In this document: piece by piece, positions 33,775 to 41,942 of the stretch
Numbering within the stretch: the stretch's first letter is position 1
How the letters are laid out: each line of letters opens with the position of its first letter
Assembly: GCF_020515625.1 (NCBI RefSeq)
Contig: NZ_JAIWPJ010000003.1
Location: 558,001-622,000 of the forward strand
Direction: 5' to 3'
DNA: 64,000 nucleotides
DNA from: Natrinema amylolyticum
GTDB taxonomy: Archaea; Halobacteriota; Halobacteria; Halobacteriales; Natrialbaceae
Made by a program: the position numbers and the translations under genes
The notes under the pieces: model-generated
Told to the model about the DNA's origin: nothing
What the model saw: only the letters and a program-made list of their open reading frames with translations
Database searches by the model: none

Positions 33775-34938
33775 ATGCTGGATTTCGTTCAGCTCGAGGA
33801 AGACCTCGGCCAAGAAGAGCGGATGATCCGGGACACGGCCCGGGAATTCGTCGAAGAACACGTCAAGCCCGACATCGGTGAGCACTTCGAGCAGGGAACG
33901 TTCCCGAAGGAACTCATTCCGAAGATGGGCGAACTCGGCTTCTACGCTCCCAATCTCGAGGGCTACGGCTCGCCGAACGTCTCGGAGACGGCCTACGGGC
34001 TCCTGATGCAGGAACTCGAGGCGGGCGACTCGGGGCTGCGCTCGATGGCGTCGGTCCAGGGAGCGCTCGTCATGTACCCGATTCACGCCTACGGGAGCGA
34101 GGAGCAGAAAGAGGAGTGGCTGCCGGACATGGGGCGAGGCGAGGCGATCGGCTGTTTCGGCCTCACCGAACCCGAACACGGCTCGAATCCGTCGGCGATG
34201 GAGACCCGCGCCGAGCGCGACGGCGACGGCTACGTCCTCAACGGCTCGAAGACGTGGATCACGAACTCGCCGATCGCCGACGTCGCCATCGTCTGGGCGC
34301 GCGACAAATCGGCCGAGGACGACCCCGTTCGCGGGTTCCTCGTCGAGACCGACCGCGACGGCGTCACGACGAACAAGATCGACGACAAACTCTCGCTGCG
34401 AGCCTCGATCACGGGCGAGATCGGGCTGAACGGCGTCCACGTGCCCGAGGAGAACGTCCTCCCCGGCGTCACCGGCATGAAGGGGCCGCTGTCCTGTCTC
34501 ACGCAGGCCCGCTACGGCATCGCCTGGGGCGCCGTCGGCGCGGCGCGAGACTGCTTCGAGGAGGCCCGCCAGTACGCGAAGGACCGCGACCAGTTCGGCG
34601 GCCCGATCGGTCGGTTCCAGCTCCAACAGCGCAAGCTCGCGGAGATGGGCACCCAGATCACGCTGGCGCAACTGCTGGCCCACCGACTCGCCGAACTCAA
34701 AGAGCGCGGCGAGATGCGACCGCAGCACGTCTCGATGTCGAAGCGGAACAACGTCCGAACGGCCCGCGATCAGGCGCGGATCGCCCGCGAGATGCTCGGC
34801 GGTAACGGCATCACGACGGACTATTCGCCGATGCGTCACATGGCCAACATGGAGACGGTCTACACCTACGAGGGCACTCACGACATCCACACGCTCGTCC
34901 TCGGCGAGGAGTTCACCGGCATCCCCGCCTACCAGTAG
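33775..34938 (+). CDS. gcdH: Glutaryl-CoA dehydrogenase-like acyl-CoA dehydrogenase
   Basis: Glutaryl-CoA dehydrogenase oxidises and decarboxylates glutaryl-CoA to crotonyl-CoA, feeding lysine, tryptophan or aromatic acid breakdown. The 387 residues are close to the GCDH group by recognisable stretches: CFGLTEPEHGSNPSAMETR, LNGSKTWITNSPIADV, SLRASITGEIGL, GVHVPEENVLPGV, ARYGIAWG, RARYGIAWG-like context, EMLGGNGI, and NTYEGTHDIH in the family but YTYEGTHDIH here, including the catalytic Glu. Its substrate is inferred from family resemblance. It is divergent from the TAXI binding protein and 185 bases before an IclR regulator on the same strand. Confidence 0.88.
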   Translation: MLDFVQLEEDLGQEERMIRDTAREFVEEHVKPDIGEHFEQGTFPKELIPKMGELGFYAPNLEGYGSPNVSETAYGLLMQELEAGDSGLRSMASVQGALVMYPIHAYGSEEQKEEWLPDMGRGEAIGCFGLTEPEHGSNPSAMETRAERDGDGYVLNGSKTWITNSPIADVAIVWARDKSAEDDPVRGFLVETDRDGVTTNKIDDKLSLRASITGEIGLNGVHVPEENVLPGVTGMKGPLSCLTQARYGIAWGAVGAARDCFEEARQYAKDRDQFGGPIGRFQLQQRKLAEMGTQITLAQLLAHRLAELKERGEMRPQHVSMSKRNNVRTARDQARIAREMLGGNGITTDYSPMRHMANMETVYTYEGTHDIHTLVLGEEFTGIPAYQ

Positions 34939-35123
34939 CGACCGGAACCGACCGTTCGAACCCTTTTTTATCCCTTCTCGTCTGCGTTCGTCTTCCGGAC
35001 TCATCGCCCGAATCGACTCCTCGCCGCACACGCTCGAGTCCCGTTCGACCCGCTCGTTCCGCTCTCCGACACTCGCGTCCCGGCGTCCGGAACATTGATT
35101 GCGATGTGCGAACAGCATCGGAT

Positions 35124-35894
35124 ATGGACACGGCGGGAAACGGAGACGAGGCCGACGGGACGGGCGTCTCGACGACGCGGAAAACGTTCGCAATCCTCGA
35201 GGCACTCAAAACGGAGGAGGGAGTCACGATCGCGGACCTTACCGAGCGAACGGACCTCTCCAAGAGCACCGTCTATCGCCACCTCACGACGCTGACCGAT
35301 CTGGGCTACGTGGTCGAGCGCGACGGGGAGTACTACGTAGGCTTCCGGTTCGTCGAACTCGGCGAACAGGCTCGCTCCCGGAGAGTGGGATACACGGCCG
35401 CCAAGCGAGCGGTGTTCGAACTCGGCCAGGAGACCGACGAACGAGCGGTCTTCATGGTCGAAGAGGACGACGAGGCCGTCTACGTCCACCGATACGGCAG
35501 CCTCTCGAACACGCTGATCGGGCACCGCCGGCCGCTCCACTCGATGGCGTCGGGCAAGGTCATTCTCGCAGAGCGGGACGACGACGCGGTTTCCGACTAC
35601 ATCGACGACGTCGGTCTCGAGGCGCTCACGCCGAACACGATCACCGATCCCGACGCGCTGTTCGAGGACCTCGAACGGATCCGCGATCGGGGGTACGGGG
35701 TGAACGATCAGGAACACATGGACGGGCTCCGCGGGGTCGCCGTTCCCGTGTATACGCCCGAGGACGACTTTCTCGGGTCGTTGGGCATCTTCGGACCGAC
35801 CAGTCGATTCTCCGACGAGTACGTTCACGACGACCTCTCGGCCCGACTCCGAGACAAGGCCGGTGAGATCAGAGTGACGCTCGCCTACGGCTAA
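35124..35894 (+). CDS. IclR family transcriptional regulator
   Basis: A 256-residue DNA-binding repressor or activator. An N-terminal winged helix (residues 16-80; TIADLTERTDLSKSTVYRHL) is followed by the IclR effector domain with ERAVFMVEEDDEAVYVHRYG and PLHSMASGKVILAE, and VAVPVYTPEDDFLGSLGIFGP. In many organisms IclR proteins control acid and aromatic catabolism, so it probably regulates the adjacent TRAP/GCDH/ligase genes. ATG 35124 is chosen over GTG 35106; a TATA-like ACATTGATTG lies at the usual distance upstream. Three GTTTC/GAAAC palindromes after the gene may be its sites. Confidence 0.92.
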   Translation: MDTAGNGDEADGTGVSTTRKTFAILEALKTEEGVTIADLTERTDLSKSTVYRHLTTLTDLGYVVERDGEYYVGFRFVELGEQARSRRVGYTAAKRAVFELGQETDERAVFMVEEDDEAVYVHRYGSLSNTLIGHRRPLHSMASGKVILAERDDDAVSDYIDDVGLEALTPNTITDPDALFEDLERIRDRGYGVNDQEHMDGLRGVAVPVYTPEDDFLGSLGIFGPTSRFSDEYVHDDLSARLRDKAGEIRVTLAYG

Positions 35895-35938
35895 CGGAGC
35901 CACCGATATCGTTCGCACGCCGTCCGCTATCGGCCGCG

Positions 35939-35979
35939 CTCGCGGCGAGCGTTTCGTTGATCGAAACGCTCGCCGCGAG
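35939..35979. terminator. Perfect 18-base-pair hairpin after the IclR gene
   Basis: Bases 35939-35956 are the exact reverse complement of 35962-35979, with a five-base loop TTGAT. The stem is GC-rich and its tip is GTTTCG/CGAAAC. It starts 45 bases past the IclR stop. It could terminate the IclR mRNA, although archaeal terminators normally depend on T-runs and none follows. The stem tip recurs as shorter palindromes at 36064-36080 and 36085-36105, so an operator role is an alternative. Confidence 0.55.
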
Positions 35980-36063
35980 AACTGACCGCTTCGTTCGATT
36001 CACGAGCCATATACGCCGACTATGTCCTTGTTCGAACCGACCAGATCGGCGAGCGAACGACCT

Positions 36064-36105
36064 GTTTCGGCGAGCGAAACGAACGCTGTTTCTCATCGAA
36101 ACAGC
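36064..36105. promoter_or_regulatory. Two adjacent GTTTC/GAAAC palindromes
   Basis: GTTTCG-GCGAG-CGAAAC occupies 36064-36080 and GCTGTTTC-TCATC-GAAACAGC occupies 36085-36105. Both are perfect inverted repeats with five-base centres, like the larger hairpin at 35939-35979. They lie 18-59 bases before the small frame at 36123. This spacing and symmetry would suit a dimeric regulator. The neighbouring IclR protein is a candidate, but there is no direct evidence. Confidence 0.45.
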
Positions 36106-36122
36106 TTTCTTCGGCTCATCAC

Positions 36123-36512
36123 ATGTCACGGCTACCGACAGAGCAGCACGCGGCTCCCGAACCGGATCAGAAAGTCCTGCGCCTCATCCGACGGTACGAC
36201 CTCGAGGGCGTCGGCGACGTCGAACCGCTCACCGACGACGTCGACCGGCTGTACGCCCTCCTCGAAGGTTCGGTCGGCACTCGCAGCGAGCAGACCGCCG
36301 CCAGCCGCCGACTCGAGTGGGCGAGGATCGACGACGCTACGCTGCTCGAGGCGGTGCCTGCGACTGTCGCGATCCGTAGTCGCTCACCGCCGACCGAGCG
36401 CTCGGTCAGAAAGCGTGACAGTCATACCAGTGTTATGGGTTCTGGATGGGCCGCTGGTCTCTTTCTCTCTGTCACTGTCTGCTTCAGTCTCGATATCTGG
36501 TCTCCACAATAA
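36123..36512 (+). pseudogene. Probable remnant of an RdfA-like (rod-determining factor) gene
   Basis: The 129-residue frame begins with a plausible archaeal start, and its first 90 residues show two stretches I recognise from haloarchaeal RdfA proteins. One is VLRLIRRYDLEGVGD, like the N terminus. The other is DDVDRLYALLEG followed by RLEWARIDDATLLEAV, like the later part, where full-length proteins have a VENLYRLL-type segment and a following RRRLERAGVD-type segment. The middle (the RDLADYFNR-type segment) is missing, and after residue 90 the sequence no longer looks like the family. I infer an internal deletion and loss of the C terminus. It may still be expressed. Recognition is from memory and moderate. 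Confidence 0.45.
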
Positions 36513-36891
36513 CTTTTCTATTGACATATGTGTGGGCCGACGATGGAGTTACTGGTCACACGGAGACGAGACGAGCTGTCCCGAAACGCGGCGAAAGCCG
36601 CTCGTGTCCGGTTATAACTGAACACTCTGAGACGGATTACCGGAATTTCGATCCGTTTTCGAAACAGTGCATATCGGCTCGTGATACCGCAACGACCGCA
36701 TTTCGGGTTATGGACTCGCATCGATGCAGTGCGGAGGCAAATATATTGTATATACAATGGTTCTATGAAATGGTTGTATTGACTATATCTTTAGGAGTGA
36801 CGACGCTCGAGAGACGGGTTCGATCGACTGGGCGTACGAAAGCGATCGGATCCGCCGAGGGTTTATCAGTCAATCCGCGGCCAAAGGGGGT
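36513..36891. other. AT-rich intergenic region with a perfect palindrome and a promoter
   Basis: There is no gene in these 379 bases. ATTGTATATACAAT at 36745-36758 is a perfect 14-base palindrome, and AT-rich sequence continues to about 36800. GTTTATCAG near 36858-36866 lies 25-33 bases before the ATG at 36892, as a TATA box for a leaderless message would. The palindrome is farther upstream (134 bases) and may be an operator or the relic of another promoter. Confidence 0.5.
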
Positions 36892-37347
36892 ATGTCGGAT
36901 CACTCCCGACGATCACGACGAACAGTCCTCCGAACAGTGGGCGCGCTCGGCACGGGAGCGCTCGCCGCAGTGACGACCGCCGGTGCGAGTACCGGGGGGT
37001 CGTCCAACCGACCCGATCACGCATCGGGCACGGGGCGTGCGCGGCCGCCATCTCGCAGTTCGTCTTCGGACGATAGCGCGATCGGCGACGTCCTCGACGG
37101 TACCGATCTGTACATCGGCGTCGTCGATCGGATCGTCGACGGAGAACACGTCGTCCTCCTGCTCGAGGACGGCGACGCGGTCGTCGACCAGCTCGTGCTG
37201 TCGGTCGACCGGTTCGACGATATCGAGCCGGACGACATCCTGTTGACCGCCGCCGCGGACGGCGAGTTGCACGCGCACCGACGCGTCCCCTCGAAACCGA
37301 ACGGGTGTCCCGACCCCGATTTCGAACGCCTCTCGTCCGATGAGTGA
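36892..37347 (+). CDS. Tat-exported DUF3006-like protein
   Basis: 151 residues. The first 35 form a twin-arginine-type signal (SRRSRRTVLRTVGALGTG with a hydrophobic Ala/Gly stretch). A low-complexity Ser/Arg/Gly linker runs to about residue 60. The rest, IGVVDRIVDGEHVVLLLEDG then QLVLSVDRF and DDILLTAAADGELHAH, has the layout of DUF3006, a small beta-barrel-like domain of unknown role often found in exported proteins. A TATA-like element at leaderless distance supports ATG 36892. It has no operon partner. Whether it is soluble outside the cell or anchored is not clear; there is no lipobox Cys. Confidence 0.75.
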   Translation: MSDHSRRSRRTVLRTVGALGTGALAAVTTAGASTGGSSNRPDHASGTGRARPPSRSSSSDDSAIGDVLDGTDLYIGVVDRIVDGEHVVLLLEDGDAVVDQLVLSVDRFDDIEPDDILLTAAADGELHAHRRVPSKPNGCPDPDFERLSSDE

Positions 37348-37515
37348 GACGGTCGTCGTGTGAACTACGGTCTACCGCAGGATGGCGGACGATCTCTCGA
37401 GCCCGTTCACGACCGGTAGCGTCCCGTCCCGCTGTTGCCGGTTGTGAACCCATCGCACCGGCCGGAATCAGCAAGTACAACGCGTAATGCTCGGAATCGC
37501 GTAGATCCGGATACA

Positions 37516-37875
37516 ATGATGGGAACGTCCTCGTTCGGGACCAGGTTAGATCAGCCGGGTACCACTGGCCTCCGCGCCGCGTTCTTCAGCGTCTGGTTCG
37601 TCGATCTCGTCGCGACGATCCTGTTCTTCACCGTTCCGTACGCGTACGAACTGAATCCCGTGACGGTCTTCCTGCACGACCTCTTCGGGGTCGCCGGTGT
37701 CGTTCTCGCTGCGCTCATCTACGCCGGGTTCGTGCTCGCGATCGGCCACGTCCTCTCGAGACCGTTCGACGTCGGCTTCGTTCTGACCGTCGTGGTCCTG
37801 TACGCCCTCTTCGCGAGCAACAACGTCGTTCTCCTGGTGTCTCGCGAGCCGCTACTGGCCCCGATCGTGCCGTAA
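37516..37875 (+). CDS. Small multi-pass membrane protein (DUF5658-like)
   Basis: 119 residues, with three or four hydrophobic helices: FFSVWFVDLVATILFFTVP, FGVAGVVLAALIYAGFVLA and VGFVLTVVVLYALFASNN. The opening SVWFVDLVAT and ELNPVTVFLHDL resemble small archaeal DUF5658-type proteins, but I hold that loosely. Start ATG 37516 (or 37519) is chosen; the frame open to 37435 gives an unlikely charged leader. It is a single gene with no clear partner. Function unknown. Confidence 0.65.
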   Translation: MMGTSSFGTRLDQPGTTGLRAAFFSVWFVDLVATILFFTVPYAYELNPVTVFLHDLFGVAGVVLAALIYAGFVLAIGHVLSRPFDVGFVLTVVVLYALFASNNVVLLVSREPLLAPIVP

Positions 37876-38161
37876 TCGAGACGGAGTTTCCGTGCCGATC
37901 CGCCCGCTCGAGGGGAAAACCGAAGCGAACGGGTAGCCGCCGTCGTTTCTGACCGTCCACTCCGGACGCTGATCGCAGCGAGTGCTACGGACCGAACCAG
38001 GAACGGGGACGCTCGAGCCGACTGGCTCGTCGAATCGATGTCGCGACCGGCGTGTATAATCGGCCCGCCGCGATGAGGATCCGCGCTGCAGTAGAGTGAA
38101 TCGATCTGACCGTTTCGGGAAAGGTTCAAACCCCCACATGAAGATGCAAGGGGCGATTCAA

Positions 38162-38344
38162 ATGGCACTCTCACTTTGGTTCCTGCCCGAGTCCGACGAG
38201 CGGTAAGACCTCGCGAAGCAGGCCGGCATCATCAGCGCCGTCGTCCGCATCTCGTTGCGTGAGACGGGACGCTTCGCCGATGCGGGAATCGACGCGGCCG
38301 TCGTCGAGGAGAATCTCACTGACGGATACGACGCGACTGGGTGA
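38162..38344 (+). pseudogene. Small gene interrupted by an in-frame TAA
   Basis: ATG 38162 opens MALSLWFLPESDER, then TAA at 38204-38206. The same frame continues without a stop as DLAKQAGIISAVVRISLRET and on through GRFADAGIDAAVVEENLTDG, ending at TGA 38342-38344. Codon use on both sides of the TAA matches the genome (C or G at third positions), and the joined product would be a 60-residue peptide. I do not recognise the family. The simplest reading is a recent nonsense mutation. TAA is not a known recoded codon, so read-through is unlikely. It is downstream of a purine-rich leader. Confidence 0.45.
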
Positions 38345-38699
38345 ACCCGGCCGCGACGAGGAGACAGAGCGGTTCCGTCCCGCGAAACCTCAGCCGACTC
38401 GGCGTCCCGGTCGTCTGCGACGACCGGATGGCCGGTATTCGCTGACCTCGAATCGACGCGAGCGTCCCGGCCCGCGGGGCTCGCTGACCTCGACGTTCGA
38501 TGCTAACGGTCTGCCTCGAGACGCAGATTCCGATCCCGGCACTGGCTCCGGATATCACCGCCGAACGGCTCTCGGAGCGCCTCGAGTACTTCCTCGACCG
38601 GGCCCGTCACGATCACCTCGCGGCGGTATGTTTTAATACTAACCGGTCGACAGAGATAGGTATGTATCGCCACACCGGTCCGCCGCCGCGGGTGAGACG
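38345..38699. other. Intergenic stretch with possible relic frame and promoter of the next gene
   Basis: A plus-strand frame from 38500 has a stretch (ALAPDITAERLSERLEYFL, then DRARHDHLAAV) that looks protein-like, but it runs into the AT-rich promoter ATGTTTTAATACT near 38628-38640 and overlaps the next start. It may be the end of a lost gene. Otherwise these 355 bases hold nothing I can name. Confidence 0.35.
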
Positions 38700-38927
38700 A
38701 TGAACGCGTCCGAGGAGTTCTGGGACATTCTCTGTGCCTACGACTCGTACTTCTATCTCATGCTCGTCGTCGTCACCGTGATGGGCGTCCTGAACGGGGC
38801 GGCGATGGCGCTCGGCGAGCAGTCCGAGGGCGCGTTCGTCGTCTCGTTGCTGGTCTTCGGAATCCTCGGGCTCACGGGCGGCGGCCTCGCCGTCGTCCTC
38901 TGGCAGTGCAACCGACGGTCACCGTAG
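38700..38927 (+). CDS. Small two-helix membrane protein
   Basis: 75 residues, with helices at about 18-37 (FYLMLVVVTVMGVLNGAAMA) and 46-66 (FVVSLLVFGILGLTGGGLA), plus a short Cys-Asn-Arg tail. An AT-rich promoter-like run, TTTTAATAC, lies 60-70 bases upstream. No family recognised. Codon bias is native, and the hydrophobic pattern is regular, so I think it is real. Function unknown. Confidence 0.6.
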   Translation: MNASEEFWDILCAYDSYFYLMLVVVTVMGVLNGAAMALGEQSEGAFVVSLLVFGILGLTGGGLAVVLWQCNRRSP

Positions 38928-39103
38928 CGTCTCCCCGATCCCCTCCCTCACGTCTCCCACATCGCCGTCTCCGGCGCATCGATCCGCTGTGCGACCATCT
39001 ACCGCGACTGCTCCGCGATCTGCCGCGCCACCGCTCACTGCGCCGACTCGAGTCGACCGGCTGATCGGTAGATTCTTTTGCCTGTCGGTGATGGCTGCTA
39101 GTC

Positions 39104-40042
39104 ATGTCCACGCAGGCTCCGGACGAGCAGGCGCTCCTCGAGACCGCACGGAACGATCCCGAGACCGTCGATGTCGACACAGTCGTCGCCCTGCTCGACG
39201 CCGACCAGGGGCAGGTTCGCGCCACCGCGCTGCAGTGCTTGCGCGTCGTCGCTACCGACGATCCGGCTCGCGTCGCCGCGGTCAGCGACGACGTCATCGA
39301 GCGACTCGACGACGAGTTTCCCGTCGCGGGAAGTACCGCGACCGCCGTCCTCGCGTCCGTTGCGGACGAGCGGCCTGACGCGGTCCGCCCGGCGCTCCCG
39401 CTGCTGGTCGACAAGCTCGACGAACACCCGCCCCAGACCGGTCACAGGGCGGTCCGAGCGCTGACACCGCTGCTCGAGGCCGATCCGAGCGAGTTTGTCC
39501 CGGCGGCGGACGCCCTGCTCGACGTAGTGGTCGATCCGCCGGCGGTCTGGGCACCGGAGTCGGCGGAACTGCGCGACCGTCCCAGCGACCAGCGAGAGGC
39601 GGTCACGAACCTCTTGGCGTCCCGGCGGGACGAGATCGCGAAAGACAGGGCGCGCGTGAAAGAGATACGGGAGTTCGCGGCGCACGCGCTCGTCGAGGTC
39701 ACGGCGACCGCGCCCGATGCGATCGCCGACCGACTCGACGAGCTGCCGCCCGCCCTCTCGAACGACCCGCCGCTCGCTCGCGCGGCGACCATCGACGTCG
39801 TCGCGAACGTCGCCGCGGACGACCCCGCGGCCGCGACGCCGACGGTCGACGCGTTGATCGACCGGCTCGCGGACGACGCCGAGTTCGTCCGCGCACACGC
39901 GATCCGCGCGTTGGGGTTCGCCGAGGCGACCGACGCGGTTCGACCGCTTCGAGAGCTGGCCGACGAGGGCGATGATGCGTTCCACGACCTGGCCGGCGAG
40001 ACCGCCGACTGGCTCGCTGGGATCGACCGACCGGCCGAGTGA
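39104..40042 (+). CDS. HEAT-repeat (armadillo-like) protein
   Basis: 312 residues in consecutive helical pairs of about 35-40 residues. Examples are VDTVVALLDADQGQVRATAL, VAGSTATAVLASVADERPD, VTNLLASRRDEIAKDRARV and AEFVRAHAIRALGFAEATD. This is the HEAT or PBS-lyase-like pattern that makes a solenoid for protein binding. No catalytic motif is seen. The ATG at 39104 lies 25-33 bases after ATTCTTTTG, a likely TATA box, so transcription is probably leaderless. It stands alone. Similar haloarchaeal proteins are annotated only as HEAT repeat proteins; the partner is unknown. Confidence 0.8.
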   Translation: MSTQAPDEQALLETARNDPETVDVDTVVALLDADQGQVRATALQCLRVVATDDPARVAAVSDDVIERLDDEFPVAGSTATAVLASVADERPDAVRPALPLLVDKLDEHPPQTGHRAVRALTPLLEADPSEFVPAADALLDVVVDPPAVWAPESAELRDRPSDQREAVTNLLASRRDEIAKDRARVKEIREFAAHALVEVTATAPDAIADRLDELPPALSNDPPLARAATIDVVANVAADDPAAATPTVDALIDRLADDAEFVRAHAIRALGFAEATDAVRPLRELADEGDDAFHDLAGETADWLAGIDRPAE

Positions 40043-40117
40043 AATCGTGTTCCCCGTCGCTCAGTGCTCTCGTCGTCCGACTCGCGGACCGTCGACACAC
40101 TCGACCGGGATAGATTC

Positions 40118-40166
40118 CTATCTATATTCGGTGTATTTACGTAGATAGCTAGCTCACATAAAATAC
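40118..40166 (+). promoter_or_regulatory. Promoter of the ABC operon with an upstream inverted repeat
   Basis: CATAAAATACATC at about 40156-40168 is a TATA-like element 40-50 bases before the ATG at 40207. Just upstream, CTATCTA (40118-40124) and TAGATAG (40142-40148) form a perfect inverted repeat with a 17-base spacer. Its position next to the expected BRE/TATA suits an activator. The TrmB-like gene at the end of the locus is a possible binder, though the classical TrmB box (TACT, 7-8 bases, GAGTA) is not present here. Confidence 0.45.
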
Positions 40167-40206
40167 ATCCCCACACTTATGTATGTGCGACATTGACTAG
40201 GGGAGT

Positions 40207-41919
40207 ATGGTCGCGGGTCCAACAAGTGGGGACTATAGCGATATAGTGTCCCGACGCGAATTCGTATCGCTCGCTGGTGTAACGGGTGCGGCTGCGGTCG
40301 CCGGCTGTCTCGGTGGCGGCACCGACGACGGCGACTGGTTCCTCGCCACCCAGACGGACTTTCCCGCCAGCAACTACCACTGGAACCTCCTCGTCGGCTG
40401 GGAGATTCCGCACGATCAGTTCGGTCTGTTCGCCCAGTGGACCCAGTACCTGATCGAGGACGACGAGTTCCATCCACATCTCGTTCAGGAGTGGGAACAC
40501 GACGGCGGCGAAATGACGCTCACCCTCTCCGAGGAGTTTACCTGGGGCAGCGGCGACGAGCTGACCGCCGAGGATCTCGTCTTCCAGCTCGAGGTCTTCG
40601 AGGCGGCGGACCAGCCGATCTGGCAGTTCATCGACGACGCCGAGGCGACCGGCGACTACGAGTTGACGGTCTCCTATCCTGAAGGGACGAACACGGATCT
40701 CGTCGAGTACGCGCTGCTGGGTGAACTGGCTGCCTACTCGCCGGACGACTTCGAGGGCGAGAACTGGGAGGACGATCCTGCCGGCGTCGATATCGAAACC
40801 CCCGATCCGTCGGGGCCGCTCGCGCTGACGGCACACAACGACACCTACTCCCAGACCGAACCTCGAGACGGCCTCGAGGACTACGCCGACCACCACTTAG
40901 CGGATCGCTACAACTGGGCCGGCTACCGGGTCGAGTTCCGCGACGGCAACAACGCCGCCCACGAGTCACTGATCAACAACGAGACCGACGGGCAACACAG
41001 CCTGTTCACCCCGCCGGACGTCCTCGAGGAGTTCCCCGACGACGTCCGCGAGTTCCAAGTCCCGGGCGGTTTCGGCATGGCGATCTGGTTCGATCACGAC
41101 GTCGAACCCTGGGATCAGCGGGCGGTCAGACAGGCGTTTTATCACTCGATCGACCGCGAGTCGGTCATTAGGAGCGTCGGCGAGAGCACGAAGATCAGCC
41201 ACCATCCCGCGCCGACCGGGCTCACGTGGGCGAGCGTGGATAACTGGCTCGGCTCCACCGAACCCGAGGGCTTCACCGTCTACGATCACGACCCGGAGCG
41301 GGCCGAAGAACTGCTCAACGAGGCCGGCTACGAGATGGGCGAGATCGGCGTCGAGCTGACCTATCCCCAGACCTGGTCCGACTGGGCGAACGCCGCCCAG
41401 ACCGTCGTCGATCACCTCAATCAGGCCGGCTGGGACGCGTCCGGTGACCCTCGCTCCGAGGGTCCCGGGAGCTACGCGGGCTCCGGTCCCGAGGTCTTCG
41501 TCGACCAGCACACGGAGGGCGGCGCACCGCGCATGAACCATCCGTACTTCTCGCTCGACTACATCCTCCGGAACCGGCTGCGAGACACCGAGAGCCACTT
41601 CGCCAACTACCCGACCGAGGTCGAGATAGACGGAGAGACGATCGACGTCGAGTCGGAGCTGCAGGCGCTCGCGACGACCACCGACGAGGCCGAACAGGAA
41701 GCCATCGTCGAGCGGCTGGCCCGGGTCGTCAACGAGGACGTTCCCTGCGTCTACGTCATGGAGAAGTACGAGCAGTCGTTCATCAACGGTGCCCGATTCG
41801 AGATCCCCGACGACGATAGTCCCCACTTCTCCTCTTACTGGCCGATGTGGTGGCTTCCCAAGGTCGACGAGAGCCTCGAGGGATACGATTCGCCCGGGCT
41901 GCTGAAGTTCGACGACTGA
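40207..41919 (+). CDS. ABC transporter substrate-binding lipoprotein (peptide/oligosaccharide, family 5)
   Basis: The outside-facing binding protein of a Dpp/Opp-type importer. 570 residues begin with a Tat-type signal (VSRREFVSLAGVTGAAAVAG) ending in a lipobox Cys before LGGGTDDGD. The body shows typical family-5 stretches: LTAEDLVFQLEVFEA, a DDFEGENWEDDP acidic loop, DQRAVRQAFYHSIDRESVI and ERAEELLNEAGYEMG. In archaea this family often carries cello- or xylo-oligosaccharides rather than peptides. The GH3 enzyme in the same locus favours an oligosaccharide. It starts the operon; the first permease follows after 23 bases. Confidence 0.9.
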   Translation: MVAGPTSGDYSDIVSRREFVSLAGVTGAAAVAGCLGGGTDDGDWFLATQTDFPASNYHWNLLVGWEIPHDQFGLFAQWTQYLIEDDEFHPHLVQEWEHDGGEMTLTLSEEFTWGSGDELTAEDLVFQLEVFEAADQPIWQFIDDAEATGDYELTVSYPEGTNTDLVEYALLGELAAYSPDDFEGENWEDDPAGVDIETPDPSGPLALTAHNDTYSQTEPRDGLEDYADHHLADRYNWAGYRVEFRDGNNAAHESLINNETDGQHSLFTPPDVLEEFPDDVREFQVPGGFGMAIWFDHDVEPWDQRAVRQAFYHSIDRESVIRSVGESTKISHHPAPTGLTWASVDNWLGSTEPEGFTVYDHDPERAEELLNEAGYEMGEIGVELTYPQTWSDWANAAQTVVDHLNQAGWDASGDPRSEGPGSYAGSGPEVFVDQHTEGGAPRMNHPYFSLDYILRNRLRDTESHFANYPTEVEIDGETIDVESELQALATTTDEAEQEAIVERLARVVNEDVPCVYVMEKYEQSFINGARFEIPDDDSPHFSSYWPMWWLPKVDESLEGYDSPGLLKFDD

Positions 41920-41942
41920 CCGGATCGCACATCGTTTTCGCT

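Noticed and set aside
38204-38206. Recoded stop (pyrrolysine or selenocysteine)
   Set aside because: The codon is TAA, whereas known recoding uses TAG or TGA. No SECIS-like structure or pyl gene was seen.
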